From contig JAFGQI010000015.1 in NCBI GenBank assembly GCA_016935755.1, positions 102,319 through 166,318 of the forward strand: 64,000 bases of DNA, read 5' to 3'. The position numbers and the translations under genes are program-made. Of this stretch, positions 8,368 to 15,756 are shown one piece after another (the stretch's first letter is position 1; each line of letters starts with the position of its first letter). The stretch comes from Anaerolineales bacterium (lineage in GTDB: Bacteria; Chloroflexota; Anaerolineae; Anaerolineales; UBA4823). The notes beneath the pieces were generated by a model. That model was not told where the DNA came from, did no database searches, and saw only the letters and a list, made by a program, of their open reading frames with translations.

Positions 8368-8829
8368 ATGGTTTCACCGAGCATGACCACCTACAACAGC
8401 ACACTATTGTTTAACCCAACCCAGGCAGCCAGAGTGTTGGTAGTCGATGATGATATTGACACTACGGATCTGCTCAAGATCATCCTGGAGCCGAATGCTT
8501 TTGAAGTGTTTACTGCTAACTCTGGTCTGGAAGGCGTGGAGATGGTGCGTGAGCTGAACCCAGATGTGGTTATTCTGGATTTGCTGATGCCCGGCCTGGA
8601 TGGGATGGGGGTATGCAAGGAAGTGCGCCAGTTCAGTCAGGTGCCGATCCTGGTGTTATCTGCGGTGAGCAAACCGGGTATTGTGGCAGAAGCTTTAAAC
8701 GTAGGGGCAGACGATTATCTTACAAAACCGATGAAGAGCAGCGTATTGATCGCGCACTTGAAGAAACTGGTGCGCCGTTCCCGCGCTGAACAAGACGCAA
8801 ACCGGGAGAACCAGCCCTCTCCTGAGTAA
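8368..8829 (+). CDS. Stand-alone receiver-domain response regulator
   Basis: A 153-residue protein consisting of one CheY-like receiver (about 21-140) with acidic residues at VVDDD, phospho-acceptor Asp71 (VVILDLLMP), the Ser/Thr switch position and KPMKSS containing the conserved Lys. There is no output domain; the last 15 residues are charged and probably flexible. It is divergent from the kinase operon at 8154, with 204-213 bases between, so it may receive phosphate from those kinases. ATG 8368 is used; an in-frame ATG at 8383 is also possible. No strong ribosome binding site is visible for either. Confidence 0.85.
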   Translation: MVSPSMTTYNSTLLFNPTQAARVLVVDDDIDTTDLLKIILEPNAFEVFTANSGLEGVEMVRELNPDVVILDLLMPGLDGMGVCKEVRQFSQVPILVLSAVSKPGIVAEALNVGADDYLTKPMKSSVLIAHLKKLVRRSRAEQDANRENQPSPE

Positions 8830-8835
8830 AACCCT

Positions 8836-8863
8836 TTGACGAGTGCGTGACTTGAGTTAGAAT
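8836..8863 (+). promoter_or_regulatory. Sigma-70-type promoter for the zinc-ribbon gene
   Basis: TTGACG and TAGAAT are separated by 16 bases, ending 27 bases before the GTG start at 8891. It begins just after the stop of the receiver gene, so the downstream gene has its own promoter. Confidence 0.65.
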
Positions 8864-8890
8864 AGAGGAAATCTTCTCAGGAGGACTACC

Positions 8891-9187
8891 GTGCAAACCT
8901 GTTCTAAGTGTCATGCTCAGCTGCCCGATTCGGTCACCCATTGCACCCAATGTAATGCAGATCTGATGGAATGGTCTGAAACCGCTGTGGCGCTCAAACG
9001 GCTGCAAGCCAATCCGCGCGTCAACTATATCCGCATCGCGGTGTCGCAGGACTGCTGCCCGGCCTGTCGCCAGGCGGAGGGGGCGTATGCGAAGGATTCG
9101 ACGCCGCGGCTGCCAATCGAGGGCTGCTCGCATGAGCTAGGCTGCCGCTGTTTTTACCAGCCGGTGCTTGAGGAAATCTATCCCTGA
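8891..9187 (+). CDS. Small zinc-ribbon protein, function unknown
   Basis: A 98-residue protein starting at GTG with a good AGGAGG site 6 bases before. The N-terminal zinc ribbon has CxxC (residues 4-7) and a second CxxC (about 18-21). The C-terminal half carries further Cys pairs: CCPACRQAEG and the segment GCSHELGCRCFY, a pattern that also suggests metal binding or a compact Cys/His knuckle. Not a known enzyme to me. Its 3' end overlaps the end of the convergent CCA-adding enzyme gene by 10 bases. The sequence has no signal peptide. Confidence 0.75.
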   Translation: MQTCSKCHAQLPDSVTHCTQCNADLMEWSETAVALKRLQANPRVNYIRIAVSQDCCPACRQAEGAYAKDSTPRLPIEGCSHELGCRCFYQPVLEEIYP

Positions 9188-10674
9188 TTTTTGCTGATCC
9201 AGAGACGGGCAAAGTCCAGAGCTTCCTCGCGGGTGTGGATTTCACCGGCGGCTTGTGATTCACGCAGTTCATCCAGCAGTTGGCCGATGAGTTTGCCCGG
9301 TGTCAGGTTGAAGGTTTGGATTAATTCATAACCATTCAGCAGGGCAGGGGGGGACACTGTTCGCGGATTCTCCCACCAGGTCTCAAGCAAAGTTCGCACC
9401 ACTTCCAATTGGCGCGCCCATATTTCTTGTGGCAGGCTGGATTCATAGGTGGCCAGCGTGTCTGCCAGGGCGAGCAGGCCTATATCCACGCCAGCTGGTC
9501 CACAGTCGCGAAAATAGCGGTAGATAGCACGCTTTGTGGGCATTTCGGGCAGCTTCGCCAGCAAGATCGGGCGCATGTGGTTTCCCACGATGATTTTCAG
9601 GCGCTCGACTTCGTTGTTGCTCAACCGGAGCTGATGGCCGCGTTTGCCAGCTAATTGGGAGCCAATGCGCTCATGATCAATGAAGCGGATGCGTCTATTT
9701 TCATCCATCTTGCGTGTGGCTGGTTTACCGATGTCGTGATAAAGCGCAGCCATGATGAGAAGAGCTTTGATGGATCGCTCTGGATTTAAGGGTGATTTTA
9801 GATGCTCATCCAGTTGAGAGCGATAGCGACCCAGACGGAGGGAGACCAGACCATAGGTCCAGTTGGCTGAAATTTCTGGATCTGGTTCTTGAGCCAGTAC
9901 ATTCAGGAGGGTGTGTAATTTTTGGGCAGCCGCCAGGGTGTGTGTCCAGGCATCATGAGTATGTGGAAGTGGTTGGGTAATGCCCTTTAGAGCGCTAAGT
10001 TCGGGCAGGGTGTACGGTAAAGCGCCGAGAAGATCCAATGTTCGGATCGCAGCCGCCGGGCGGGGGCCATCCAGAATCCTGAAGATTTCATCGCGCAGGC
10101 GCTCGCGTGAGACATCCACCAGCAGCGGCGCCGCCTCCCGGATCAGTTGTTGGGTTTGTGGGTCAATTTTTAGCCCCAGGGCGATGGCCTGGCGCACCGC
10201 GCGCACTGCGCGAACCGGATCATTTCGGATAGAAGTTTCAGAGCAGGCGCGCAGTTGCCTGTGGCGTAAATCGGCAGCCCCATTCAGTGGATCCACCAGG
10301 GAACAGTCATTGTGCAGGGCAAGCGCCATGGCGTTGATGGTGAAGTCACGATCGCGCAGATCGCTTTCCAAATCTGGCCCGCGCATGGCGGCAATATCCA
10401 GGCATTTCAATTCACCCAGCGGCTCGCTCAGGAAAAGCCGGACGGTATCTCTTTCAACATCCAGCGGGTAAAATGCGGCCTTCAGGTGATGCGCCAGCTT
10501 GCGCCCGGTCTCGATGACATTGCCAGGTAGAATCAGATCCAGATCGTGGATCGGGCGGTCTAACATGGCGTCTCGGATAGCTCCCCCGACCACGTAAAGG
10601 GGGGTGTCTTCAGGTAGAAAAGCCTGGATTTGTTTCAGCAGGTCAAGAGGCAGGTGCGATGAGAATGTTGTCAT
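9178..10674 (-). CDS. CCA-adding/poly(A) polymerase family tRNA nucleotidyltransferase with HD domain
   Basis: A 498-residue class II nucleotidyltransferase. The head domain has GGAIRD at 30-35 and the catalytic carboxylates Asp44 and Asp46 (HDLDLIL), followed by RDRDFTINAMA at 107-117, which binds incoming nucleotide. A polymerase RNA-binding neck follows (about 170-215, ERLRDEIFRIL). An HD phosphohydrolase domain is present (His313/Asp314 in LYHDIGKP). Expected role: maturation or repair of tRNA 3' CCA ends, or addition of A residues; sequence alone does not separate CC-, A- and CCA-adding types. The ATG overlaps the hpt stop by 4 bases, giving tdk-hpt-cca translational coupling. Confidence 0.88.
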   Translation of the reverse strand: MTTFSSHLPLDLLKQIQAFLPEDTPLYVVGGAIRDAMLDRPIHDLDLILPGNVIETGRKLAHHLKAAFYPLDVERDTVRLFLSEPLGELKCLDIAAMRGPDLESDLRDRDFTINAMALALHNDCSLVDPLNGAADLRHRQLRACSETSIRNDPVRAVRAVRQAIALGLKIDPQTQQLIREAAPLLVDVSRERLRDEIFRILDGPRPAAAIRTLDLLGALPYTLPELSALKGITQPLPHTHDAWTHTLAAAQKLHTLLNVLAQEPDPEISANWTYGLVSLRLGRYRSQLDEHLKSPLNPERSIKALLIMAALYHDIGKPATRKMDENRRIRFIDHERIGSQLAGKRGHQLRLSNNEVERLKIIVGNHMRPILLAKLPEMPTKRAIYRYFRDCGPAGVDIGLLALADTLATYESSLPQEIWARQLEVVRTLLETWWENPRTVSPPALLNGYELIQTFNLTPGKLIGQLLDELRESQAAGEIHTREEALDFARLWISKNQG

Positions 10675-11225
10675 CCTTCGGGATGGTAGCGGTTCAGGTC
10701 AACGGTGGCGATGAAAGGCAGATTGCGATAATAACCGTCCATATCCAATCCGTATCCGAAGACAAACTTGTTTGGGATTCGAAAACCAAAATAGTGGATT
10801 GGGACATCTACTTCACGGCGTTCGGGTTTGTCCAGCATGGTGCAGACGCGCAGGCTGTTTGGATGGCGGGTGTTCAGAAATTCCAGGACGGAGGCAATCG
10901 TATAGCCGCTGTCAACGATATCCTCAACCAGCAGCACATTTCGATTGTGAATATCATCCTTTAAGTCCAGCGTGATGCGCACCTGCCCGGTGGACTGGCG
11001 AGTAAATCCATAGGACGACACCGCCATGAAATCCAATGTATTGGGCACAGTCAGGTGACGCATCAGATCGGTGAGGAAAACCACCCCGCCGCGTAAGATG
11101 CAGATCAGGTGTAAATCCTTCCCCTGGTAATCTGCGCTGATTTGCTCAGCAAGCTCAACAACACGCGCTTGCAGCACTTCTTCGGGTATTAAGATTTCAT
11201 CAAGAAACTGGCGGTAGTCCTGCAT
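10671..11225 (-). CDS. hpt: Hypoxanthine phosphoribosyltransferase
   Basis: A 184-residue type I phosphoribosyltransferase that converts hypoxanthine (and usually guanine) plus PRPP to the nucleotide in purine salvage. The PRPP-binding loop is VLLVEDIVDSGYT (about residues 96-108), with the early LRGGVVFLTDL loop and the late FVFGYGLDMDGYYRNLP segment, which is diagnostic for HPRT. I chose ATG 11225, preceded by AAGGA at a 7-base spacing, rather than a TTG two codons upstream. It starts two bases after the tdk stop and overlaps the CCA-adding enzyme gene by 4 bases. Confidence 0.94.
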   Translation of the reverse strand: MQDYRQFLDEILIPEEVLQARVVELAEQISADYQGKDLHLICILRGGVVFLTDLMRHLTVPNTLDFMAVSSYGFTRQSTGQVRITLDLKDDIHNRNVLLVEDIVDSGYTIASVLEFLNTRHPNSLRVCTMLDKPERREVDVPIHYFGFRIPNKFVFGYGLDMDGYYRNLPFIATVDLNRYHPEG

Positions 11226-11227
11226 AA

Positions 11228-11800
11228 TCAATCCTTTGGCACCTGGTGGTGCAGCCGGCAGCGGGCCTCATACATCTCCGCAGCGCCAACAATCACCACC
11301 GGATCGTGATAATGCGCCGGCTTTCCGTTGACCAGGCGCTGGGTGCGGCTGGCGGGTTCACCGCACACCATACAGATGGCGTGCAGTTTGTCCACTACCT
11401 CTGCTTTGGCCATCAAGACTGGCATGGGGCCAAAAGGTTCACCGCGGAAATCGGTATCCAGCCCGGCGACAATCACCCGCAAACCCCGGTCAGCCAGCAG
11501 TTGGGCAATGTCGATGATCTTATCATCGAAGAATTGGGCTTCATCGATGCCAACCACAGTGGTATCGCTGTCCAGCCGTTTGAGGATTTCACCAGAGCCC
11601 TGCACTGGCAGCGCGGCGAATTCTGTCCCCGCATGCGACTTGACCTTCTCCACGGCGTAGCGGGTATCAATAGCGGGCTTGAAGACCTGCACCTTCTGAC
11701 GGGCAATCGTAGCCCGGCGCAATCGCCTGATCAGTTCATCCGTTTTTCCGCAAAACATAGATCCGGTAATGACTTCGATCGAACCCGTGTGGTGTTTCAT
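11228..11800 (-). CDS. tdk: Thymidine kinase
   Basis: A 190-residue type II thymidine kinase that phosphorylates deoxythymidine in pyrimidine salvage. The P-loop is GSMFCGKT (13-20), the Walker B-like segment is [10 protein letters not shown] with the catalytic Glu, and the lasso and zinc-binding region carry [13 protein letters not shown] and a terminal CRLHH, consistent with a structural zinc. GAGGAG precedes the ATG. First gene of the tdk-hpt-cca operon; a strong terminator (11871-11910) insulates it from the ribosomal protein operon upstream. Confidence 0.95.
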   Translation of the reverse strand: MKHHTGSIEVITGSMFCGKTDELIRRLRRATIARQKVQVFKPAIDTRYAVEKVKSHAGTEFAALPVQGSGEILKRLDSDTTVVGIDEAQFFDDKIIDIAQLLADRGLRVIVAGLDTDFRGEPFGPMPVLMAKAEVVDKLHAICMVCGEPASRTQRLVNGKPAHYHDPVVIVGAAEMYEARCRLHHQVPKD

Positions 11801-11870
11801 GGCGCTCCTCGAGGAAGAATATGGCTTATTTTACCCCCTGCTTCCCCGAACCTGCAAGCCAGGTTGATTA

Positions 11871-11910
11871 AAAAAATTCAGCCCATCCGGATCTCAGGAT
11901 GGGCTGAATT
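11871..11910 (-). terminator. Intrinsic terminator of the rplU-rpmA-rpmE operon
   Basis: A 14-bp perfect stem (AATTCAGCCCATCC with its complement) and an 8-base loop lie 17 bases after the rpmE stop, and on the minus strand are followed by a run of six U. It should end transcription before tdk. Confidence 0.9.
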
Positions 11911-11926
11911 TGAGATTTCTTATGGT

Positions 11927-12400
11927 TTAGACGATAATTTCTTCCATAGCAGAGGGCAGTTCGTAGCCCAGCTGGCGCAGGCGTTTCTTTAAGTCAGCCA
12001 ATGACTTCCGACCAAAGCCATCGATTGCCAGAACAGCCGCTTCTCCGCTGGCCATCTTATCCAGGATCTGACCAACGGTTGCAAAGCCAGCTTTGATGAG
12101 GGCTTCAGTTGGGCGAGTGCCCAACTCCAGCTCTGCAATGGGGCGATCCATCGAGGTGCGGGCTGCATCGCGGGCTTCCTGATCATCGATAAACTGCTGG
12201 CGCGCCTGGAGCTTCTTGTAGAAGCGATCAACCTGCCCTTCGGTATCGACGATGCGCTGCTCACCCGTGAAGAACGGGTGGCATTTTGAGCATACATCGG
12301 TGCGGATTGCTTTCTTGGTAGAACCCGTGGTCCAGGTATTTCCGCACGAACAGGTCACCTGTGCATCCGGGTAATATGTGGGGTGAATGCCTTGTTTCAT
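11927..12400 (-). CDS. rpmE: Ribosomal protein bL31 fused to a C-terminal alpha-CTD-like helix-hairpin-helix domain
   Basis: The first 65 residues are a zinc-type bL31 (start MKQGIHPTY, Cys at 17, 19, 37, 40, then [13 protein letters not shown]). Ordinary L31 ends near residue 70, but this protein runs to 157. After a charged linker (66-85) a domain at about 88-146 reads [20 protein letters not shown] and continues with [16 protein letters not shown], closely resembling the RNA polymerase alpha C-terminal domain (paired helix-hairpin-helix). The open frame extends 46 codons upstream, but that part is an rpmA shadow; ATG 12400 has AAGGA before it. The added domain could bind nucleic acid or other ribosomal components; its role is unknown. 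Confidence 0.9.
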   Translation of the reverse strand: MKQGIHPTYYPDAQVTCSCGNTWTTGSTKKAIRTDVCSKCHPFFTGEQRIVDTEGQVDRFYKKLQARQQFIDDQEARDAARTSMDRPIAELELGTRPTEALIKAGFATVGQILDKMASGEAAVLAIDGFGRKSLADLKKRLRQLGYELPSAMEEIIV

Positions 12401-12413
12401 AAAAGTTAATTCC

Positions 12414-12689
12414 TTACTGGCTGCTTTCTTTCTCTTCCACCGGTAAAACGCTGATCCGCTTACGGTCGTCGCGGATGTCTTCGAAGACGACGATGCCATC
12501 CAGCATGGCATACAGGGTGTCATCTTTGCCAATACCAACGTTTAAGCCGGGTTTGATATGTGTGCCCCGCTGGCGAACCAGGATATTACCGCACAACACG
12601 CGTTCCCCGCCATATTTCTTGACGCCGAGGCGTTGACCCTGGCTATCTCGACCATTGCGGACAGAGCCGCCACCTTTTTTGTGAGCCAT
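12414..12689 (-). CDS. rpmA: 50S ribosomal protein bL27
   Basis: A 91-residue large-subunit protein located near the peptidyl transferase centre. The sequence begins [20 protein letters not shown] and contains [11 protein letters not shown] and [15 protein letters not shown], which are diagnostic for L27. No N-terminal cleavable extension of the Firmicutes type is present. It lies 17 bases after rplU and 13 bases before rpmE on the same strand. Confidence 0.97.
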   Translation of the reverse strand: MAHKKGGGSVRNGRDSQGQRLGVKKYGGERVLCGNILVRQRGTHIKPGLNVGIGKDDTLYAMLDGIVVFEDIRDDRKRISVLPVEEKESSQ

Positions 12690-12706
12690 AGTAACCTTCC
12701 TTCTAC

Positions 12707-13024
12707 CTATTCCATCGAAATGGATTCGATCTGCAGGCGGGTATATTTTTGACGATGCCCCGTCTTTGAGCGGATGCGTTTTTTGGGCTTGTACCGGAAA
12801 ACGATCAGCTTGGGGCCTTTTACCTGGGAGACCACCGTAGCCTGAACTTTCACACCGGCTACCACAGGTGTGCCAATGTTGATATTGTCGCCATCAACTA
12901 CCATCAACACACGTTCCAGGTCGACCTGCTCACCAATTTCCGCTGGGAAATGGTCCACTTCGATGGTGCCGCCCTCGACGGCTTTAAATTGCTTGCCGCC
13001 ATCTTCTACAATTGCATATTTCAT
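12707..13024 (-). CDS. rplU: 50S ribosomal protein bL21
   Basis: A 105-residue large-subunit protein that binds 23S rRNA. Diagnostic stretches are [14 protein letters not shown] at the start and [20 protein letters not shown] near the end. The ATG at 13024 follows a GGAGG site; the frame can be opened four codons earlier at a TTG, but that TTG is part of the ribosome binding site. First gene of rplU-rpmA-rpmE, transcribed from the promoter at 13170-13198 through a leader of about 140 bases. Confidence 0.96.
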   Translation of the reverse strand: MKYAIVEDGGKQFKAVEGGTIEVDHFPAEIGEQVDLERVLMVVDGDNINIGTPVVAGVKVQATVVSQVKGPKLIVFRYKPKKRIRSKTGHRQKYTRLQIESISME

Positions 13025-13163
13025 AAGCTCCTCCAAGCTTCACTTCACCACATTCACTGCCCTGCGGGTCCGGCTCAGGCTTCCAGGCCGTCCAGGCTGC
13101 TGTGCGGGGAAGTTGGGGATTATACAAGATTTTGCCCCAGCAATGTTCTGCCGGGACAATGCG
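13025..13163 (-). promoter_or_regulatory. Long 5' leader of the rplU operon
   Basis: About 140 transcribed bases separate the promoter from rplU. They are GC-rich near the gene and contain a second TATAAT-like box (about 13116-13121). Ribosomal protein operons are often self-regulated through leaders, but I cannot match this one to a known leader motif. Confidence 0.4.
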
Positions 13164-13169
13164 GGCTGT

Positions 13170-13198
13170 ATTATACCGGGGTTGATCTTGTCTGTCAA
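13170..13198 (-). promoter_or_regulatory. Consensus sigma-70-type promoter of rplU-rpmA-rpmE
   Basis: Perfect TTGACA and TATAAT hexamers with a 17-base spacer on the minus strand. This matches the expectation for a highly expressed ribosomal protein operon. Confidence 0.92.
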
Positions 13199-13220
13199 TG
13201 AAAAAGTTTCGGGAAAAATA

Positions 13221-13245
13221 AAAAAGGCGGTCCGCAGACCGCCTT
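13221..13245 (-). terminator. Intrinsic terminator after the repeat-bearing subtilase
   Basis: An 8-bp perfect stem (AGGCGGTC/GACCGCCT) with a 4-base loop, 20 bases after the subtilase stop; on the minus strand it continues into U5-A-U5. It separates this gene from the rplU promoter just beyond. Confidence 0.9.
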
Positions 13246-13265
13246 TAGCGTTGATGTAATGGTGG

Positions 13266-15293
13266 TTAATCTTCAGTTGACAGCTCGGTGTCTGCCCAGA
13301 AACCGCCGTCCGACCAGAAGCGACCGTCGGTCCAGAAGCCGCCGTCCGACCAGAAGCGACCGTCGGTCCAGAAGCCGCCATCCGACCAGAAGCGACCATC
13401 CGACCAGAAGCCGCCATCCGACCAGAAGCGACCATCCGACCAGAAACCGCCATCCGACCAGAAACGGCCTTCAGTCCAGAAAACGTCATCCGACCAGAAG
13501 CGACCGTCAGCAAAGAAGCCGCCTGCATCGGCCCAGAAGCCGCCATCAGACCAAAAGCGACCATCGGTCCACAGACCGCTGTCTGACCAGAAGCGACCAT
13601 CGGCCCAGAAGCCGCCATTGTTCCAGAAACCGCCCTCGCCCCAGAAGCTACCATTTGACCAGAAGCCGCTGTCCGCCCAGAAACCGCCGTCCGACCAGAA
13701 GCGACCATCCGTCCAGAATTCGCTCTGGGTCCAGTCGCCGCCATCGCCCCAGAAGCCGCCATCCGACCAGAAGCGACCGTCAATCCAGGCGCCACCTTCA
13801 AGTGGGGAGGTGACTCCATCCCAGACACCCGAACCGGCTGCCCAGCGACCGTCATCGCCGTACAAGCGGTAGATACCCTGGTCGTCGCGGAAACCGAAGC
13901 CCATGTAATGCACCTGGTTAGCCAGGTCTGCGGCGATATCCATATCGGAATTGGCAGAATCGTCCACAATCTGTGAGAAAACAGCCAGAGGAGCGAAGAC
14001 GCGCCCGGCGCCTTGTTGGTATACGCTGTAGATGGGCTGTCCGGTTTTTTCATTGAACTGCGGGATCGCGGTTGCCCTCAGCCGAGATTTGACCTGCGAA
14101 GGCGTCAGGGAGGGGTCATAGGATAGCATCAGGGCGGAAATTCCACTGACGACCGCGGCTGCCTGCGATGTGCCTGACATGCTGGAGTAATATGCGCTGA
14201 GTTTCTTGGGCGGCAGTAATTTGGCCAGTACAGCGTTGGGGTCCATGAGCGATAACATGTGCGCGCCAGGGGCTACCAGGTCAGGTTTAATAAAGCCATC
14301 ATGGGTTGGTCCAGCCGATGAGAAGCTCGGGATGTAGTCGTCGCTCCAATCTGCAGGCGTATAGGCGTCAGTGAAAGCGCCTACCGTGATGATGTAAGGA
14401 TTGTTGCCGGGGACACCGACTGAGAGGGCATCCGGTCCAGTGTTGCCTGCTGCTGCGACCACCACGATGCCTGATTGCCAGGCGGCCATCAAAGCCAGGT
14501 TGACTGGATCTGCCCAGTAGGGTGTATGCACCGGGGCAGACATAGAGAAGTTCATTACGCGGGTATTGTAGCGCTGCTTAGTTTTTACAATCCACTGGAT
14601 GCCCTGAATGACCTTCTCGTAGGTCGCAAAACCCTCTGCATTGGATACGCGAGCCACAACCAGGTCCACGTCAGGGGCGATACCGTTATAGCTGCCGTCC
14701 AGGCCTACTTCGCTGTTGGCAATCACACCAGCCGTATGAGTGCCATGTCCATTCGGATCAACTTTATTATTGCTCCCATCAATAAAATCCGCCCAGCCAA
14801 TGACGCGGTTGCCTTTGCCGTTTGTGCCTTTTACCAGGCCAGGGTGTTTGATGATGCCGGTATCGATCATGGCGACAGCAATATCATTGCCAGTGAATCC
14901 TGCGGCCCAAACCGCATTGGCCCCGACGACCTCCGGATAATCGGTATCTGGCGCGGGATTGCCCTTGGGTTTGTAATCCAGGCTGTTGGTTTGCATCTCA
15001 TGGTTAGGGGTCACAGAGATAATGCCCGCTGCCTTGGATAGGTTTTCCACGGCAGATGGGGGCAGGATGGCGCCAACAGCGTTAATAATGTCTAATTCCG
15101 ATGTGATCGCGCCGCCATAGGCTCGCACCAGCTCAATTGCCTTACCAGTCGTTTCGCCCATGACGATGTAAGAGTCTCCCATCGCGAGCGAAGCCGTCAC
15201 CATGCTGGATGGAGTAACAAGCATGGTGATGGTGACTAGAAAGACAGTCATCCAGCAAAGGATCCGTTTATATCTAGTGGAGCAAGTGGTCAT
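13266..15293 (-). CDS. Secreted subtilisin-like protease (S8) with 28 C-terminal Trp hexapeptide repeats
   Basis: About 675 residues. A signal peptide (basic start, hydrophobic 11-29) is followed by a propeptide-like region (40-110). The S8 catalytic domain (about 125-440) has Asp144 (MIDTG), His183 (GHGTHTAG), the oxyanion-region Asn (AAAGNTG) and Ser376 (SGTSQAAA; Ala replaces the usual Pro after the Ser motif). From residue 503 to 667 follow 28 hexapeptides of type W-x-D-G-x-F, alternating WSDGGF and WTDGRF. The start is ATG 15293 with GGAGG 8 bases before; the frame continues 76 codons upstream only because it reads through the riboswitch. Expression is probably controlled by the GEMM-I riboswitch upstream. 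Confidence 0.9.
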   Translation of the reverse strand: MTTCSTRYKRILCWMTVFLVTITMLVTPSSMVTASLAMGDSYIVMGETTGKAIELVRAYGGAITSELDIINAVGAILPPSAVENLSKAAGIISVTPNHEMQTNSLDYKPKGNPAPDTDYPEVVGANAVWAAGFTGNDIAVAMIDTGIIKHPGLVKGTNGKGNRVIGWADFIDGSNNKVDPNGHGTHTAGVIANSEVGLDGSYNGIAPDVDLVVARVSNAEGFATYEKVIQGIQWIVKTKQRYNTRVMNFSMSAPVHTPYWADPVNLALMAAWQSGIVVVAAAGNTGPDALSVGVPGNNPYIITVGAFTDAYTPADWSDDYIPSFSSAGPTHDGFIKPDLVAPGAHMLSLMDPNAVLAKLLPPKKLSAYYSSMSGTSQAAAVVSGISALMLSYDPSLTPSQVKSRLRATAIPQFNEKTGQPIYSVYQQGAGRVFAPLAVFSQIVDDSANSDMDIAADLANQVHYMGFGFRDDQGIYRLYGDDGRWAAGSGVWDGVTSPLEGGAWIDGRFWSDGGFWGDGGDWTQSEFWTDGRFWSDGGFWADSGFWSNGSFWGEGGFWNNGGFWADGRFWSDSGLWTDGRFWSDGGFWADAGGFFADGRFWSDDVFWTEGRFWSDGGFWSDGRFWSDGGFWSDGRFWSDGGFWTDGRFWSDGGFWTDGRFWSDGGFWADTELSTED
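13293..13787 (-). repeat. 18-bp/36-bp coding repeats encoding W-x-D-G-x-F hexapeptides
   Basis: Trp codons recur every 18 bases for about 500 bases, with a two-unit (36-base) higher order (GG then GR variants). One unit is irregular: Phe594 replaces Trp and one residue is added. Units near the C terminus are almost identical, suggesting recent duplication, whereas the N-terminal ones have diverged. Confidence 0.92.
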
Positions 15294-15360
15294 CGTAAGG
15301 CCTCCAAAAACGATCAGGAAAAGAACCAGATTGATCAAATAAAGATGCAAGATAATGACC

Positions 15361-15391
15361 AAAATCAAAACGAGCCTGGAATCCAGGCTCG
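15361..15391 (-). terminator. Intrinsic terminator forming the riboswitch expression platform
   Basis: CGAGCCTGGA and its complement form a hairpin directly followed by TTTTGATTTT on the minus strand, between the riboswitch and the subtilase start (68 bases further on). Its position between aptamer and gene indicates control by transcription termination. Confidence 0.85.
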
Positions 15392-15411
15392 TGGAGTCGA
15401 CAATTTTAACA

Positions 15412-15505
15412 CTGTCCACCTCGGCAGCCTGGCAGTCATAACCTGAATAGGTCGTAGACCCATAGCTTTGCGCCACCGGCTTTCGCCGGGTTTGCCTTTT
15501 CGTTT
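15412..15505 (-). ncRNA. Cyclic-di-GMP-I (GEMM-I) class riboswitch aptamer
   Basis: Read on the minus strand the segment contains the GEMM-I hallmarks in order: GGCAAACC, a GAAA-capped hairpin (CCGGCGAAAGCCGG), the conserved GCGCAAAGC junction, a variable third stem, and the closing GACTGCCAGGCTGCCGAG. GEMM-I RNAs bind cyclic di-GMP, with a subclass for cyclic GMP-AMP. The G that opens GGCAAACC seems to correspond to the ligand-contacting G of the Vibrio Vc2 RNA, favouring cyclic di-GMP, but my hand alignment is not decisive. A consensus promoter lies just before it and an intrinsic terminator after it, upstream of the subtilase gene. Confidence 0.88.
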
Positions 15506-15511
15506 GAAATA

Positions 15512-15540
15512 ATTCTAGCATAAATAGAGTGTAAAGTCAA
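15512..15540 (-). promoter_or_regulatory. Sigma-70-type promoter of the riboswitch-subtilase transcript
   Basis: TTGACT and TAGAAT with a 17-base spacer on the minus strand. The predicted transcript starts a few bases before the aptamer. Confidence 0.88.
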
Positions 15541-15756
15541 CGGAAACATTATTTTCTAATCTTTACGCAATTATTATTGTCAGGAGGTAACAACTTCTTT
15601 TATTTTACTTGCATAAAGATGATCTGTTGGGCATCATCGATCACAAAACGGGTCGAGTTGGGGCCAATTTCGCCTAAATGAGCAGTATGATTGTGGTAAA
15701 CTATACGGTTGGTGTTTCCGCTCAAGGAATCGTATATACATTTTAGGAGAATTACA
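15541..15756. other. Intergenic region between the riboswitch promoter and ppdK
   Basis: A/T-rich near 15541-15610, with an isolated AGGAGG at about 15582-15587 not followed by a convincing gene. TGGTAAACT at 15694-15702 is a possible extended -10 box for ppdK. On the minus strand a short open stretch (about 15600-15700) has coding-like composition but no credible start. Confidence 0.4.

Noticed and set aside
11246..11992. 248-residue plus-strand frame over tdk and the terminator
   Set aside because: It crosses a strong terminator hairpin and lies antisense to tdk, so it is not a credible gene.
12401..12538. 46-residue N-terminal extension of L31
   Set aside because: It lies in rpmA in another frame, lacks a binding site, and L31 proteins begin exactly at the chosen Met.
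13293..13787. Tandem DNA repeats as a possible CRISPR array
   Set aside because: Units are contiguous 18/36-base coding repeats with no unique spacers, and they keep the reading frame of a signal-bearing protease.
13259..13872. Long plus-strand open frames full of Ser/Asp/Gln/Lys/Arg/Pro repeats opposite the subtilase tail
   Set aside because: They are antisense readings of the hexapeptide-coding repeats, without ribosome binding site, and the composition follows directly from the repeat.
15294..15521. 76-residue N-terminal extension of the subtilase
   Set aside because: The stretch covers the riboswitch and its terminator; a signal peptide and a GGAGG site mark ATG 15293 as the start.
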